64,000 bases of DNA, taken from the NCBI RefSeq assembly GCF_000972385.1, contig NZ_JXTE01000050.1:1-64000 (forward strand). The letters run 5' to 3'. The DNA comes from Streptomyces sp. WM6386 (GTDB lineage Bacteria; Actinomycetota; Actinomycetes; Streptomycetales; Streptomycetaceae). This document shows positions 63,275-64,000 of this stretch, in pieces. The translations under genes and the position numbers were made by a program. A model generated the notes under the pieces. That model was not told the origin of the DNA. It did no database searches and saw nothing but the letters and a program-made list of their open reading frames with translations. How positions within the stretch are numbered: the stretch's first letter is position 1; the number at the start of each line of letters is the position of its first letter.

Positions 63275-64000
63275 CCAGCACCGAGGCGCACGCACCGACC
63301 ATCGACGGCGCGGCCCTGCTCGATGAGGTCGAAGCGTTCCACCGCCGCTTCAACATCTTCCCCAGCGAAGCCGCCTATGTGGCCGTGGCACTGTGGGACG
63401 CCCACGCTCACCTGCTCGATTCCTTCGACTCCACCCCGCGTATCGCGTTCCTCTCCCCGGAGCCGGGATCCGGCAAGTCCCGAGCGCTGGAGATCGTGGA
63501 AACCTTGGTGCCCAACAGCATGGCCGCCGTGGCTGCGTCGGCATCCGCGCTCTTCCGGTCGGTCTCCGGCATCGACGGTGAGCGTCCCACGATCGTCTTC
63601 GATGAGATCGATACCGTATTCGGGCCCAAGGCCGGAGAGAACGAACAACTCCGCGGGTTCCTGAACGCCGGACACCGGCGCGGGCGGCTCATGTACCGGT
63701 GCGTGGGCGACGGCGCCAACCAGACCGTGCAGGGCTTCCCCTCGTACGCCGCGGTGGCCATGGCCGGACTCGGCTCGCTGCCCGACACGATCCTGACCCG
63801 CTCGGTCATCATCCGCATGCGTAAGCGTGCGCCCAACGAGACTGTTGAGCCTTACCGCGAACGACTCAACGAGCACGAAGGCCATGCCTTGCGCGATCGG
63901 CTCGCCGCCTGGGCCGACACCGTTCGCGACCGTATCGCCGGCGCTTGGCCCGCCATGCCGGAGGGCGTCACCGACCGCCCGGCAGACGTTTGGGAACCCC
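63271..64000 (+). CDS. DUF3631 ATPase/helicase-like protein (partial at window end)
   Basis: At least 243 residues, cut by the window edge. Walker A FLSPEPGSGKSRALEIVE near residue 65, Walker B TIVFDEIDTVFG near residue 110, then FLNAGHRRGRLMYRCVGD and a sensor region AVAMAGLGSLPDTILTRSV. The DUF3631 domain lies in primase-helicase proteins of actinobacterial elements. With prim-pol it replaces the RepSA type initiator seen in pSAM2. ATG 63271 overlaps the previous stop. Confidence 0.85.
   Translation, partial: MTSTEAHAPTIDGAALLDEVEAFHRRFNIFPSEAAYVAVALWDAHAHLLDSFDSTPRIAFLSPEPGSGKSRALEIVETLVPNSMAAVAASASALFRSVSGIDGERPTIVFDEIDTVFGPKAGENEQLRGFLNAGHRRGRLMYRCVGDGANQTVQGFPSYAAVAMAGLGSLPDTILTRSVIIRMRKRAPNETVEPYRERLNEHEGHALRDRLAAWADTVRDRIAGAWPAMPEGVTDRPADVWEP

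Overview
The window is high-GC actinobacterial DNA. The gene families (conservon operon, DUF4097-PadR pair, ku/ligD, SEDS-PBP pair, lon with HspR and ClgR sites, Spd/Tra transfer genes) and the third-position GC bias point to a Streptomyces chromosome. No CRISPR array or rRNA gene was seen, and no complete tRNA gene.

Layout, 0-45.2 kb (chromosomal core). The left part holds an MDR oxidoreductase, a small HTH gene coupled to a Clp N-domain gene behind two perfect operators, a DUF4097-PadR operon, small conserved genes, the fused 2-oxoglutarate decarboxylase/dehydrogenase (kgd), an OmpR/kinase two-component pair, a spermidine-synthase-like protein, a rhomboid-like protein, a GNAT enzyme, Lon, a GH25 muramidase, a MarR regulator and a PP2C-like protein. 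Next come a full conservon (cvnA-D) followed closely by a StyA-type monooxygenase, an NlpC/P60 hydrolase, a TetR regulator beside two divergent diiron oxygenase genes, a frameshifted ADP-ribosylglycohydrolase, a SEDS glycosyltransferase with its class B PBP, an SH3 protein, a lone histidine kinase coupled to a lipoprotein gene, a dual-specificity phosphatase, a NERD-type protein, divergent ligD-polymerase and ku genes (NHEJ), an unusual ketosynthase with a simple-repeat tail, and an acyltransferase.

45.2-54 kb (island left part). The 3' half of a tRNA-Arg(CCG) gene lies at 45.28 kb on the minus strand with no 5' half. It looks like the att remnant marking the left edge of an integrated element. 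To its right the DNA is less GC-rich and mosaic: a PIN-like/HEPN-like protein (possible RNase or phage defence), one IS5-type copy with a broken transposase plus a solo IS end, decayed genes, a trypsin-like protease, an HD protein, a lipoprotein, and an XRE-flavoprotein operon.

53.6-64 kb (AICE transfer and replication module). A GntR repressor faces a 24-bp perfect palindrome lying on a forward promoter. Downstream is a co-oriented operon-like run: two small genes, a DUF2637 (SpdB-like) protein, an RRQRL zinc protein, membrane and transfer proteins, a TraB/FtsK translocase (frameshifted), an array of TGACACC repeats resembling a clt/TRS transfer locus, SpdD, SSB, a solitary C5 methyltransferase, a prim-pol protein, a zinc-ribbon-like protein and a DUF3631 ATPase that runs off the window. 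A structured leader occurs three times, before three of these genes. Excisionase and integrase genes are not in the window and are expected to the right, beside an intact tRNA-Arg gene.
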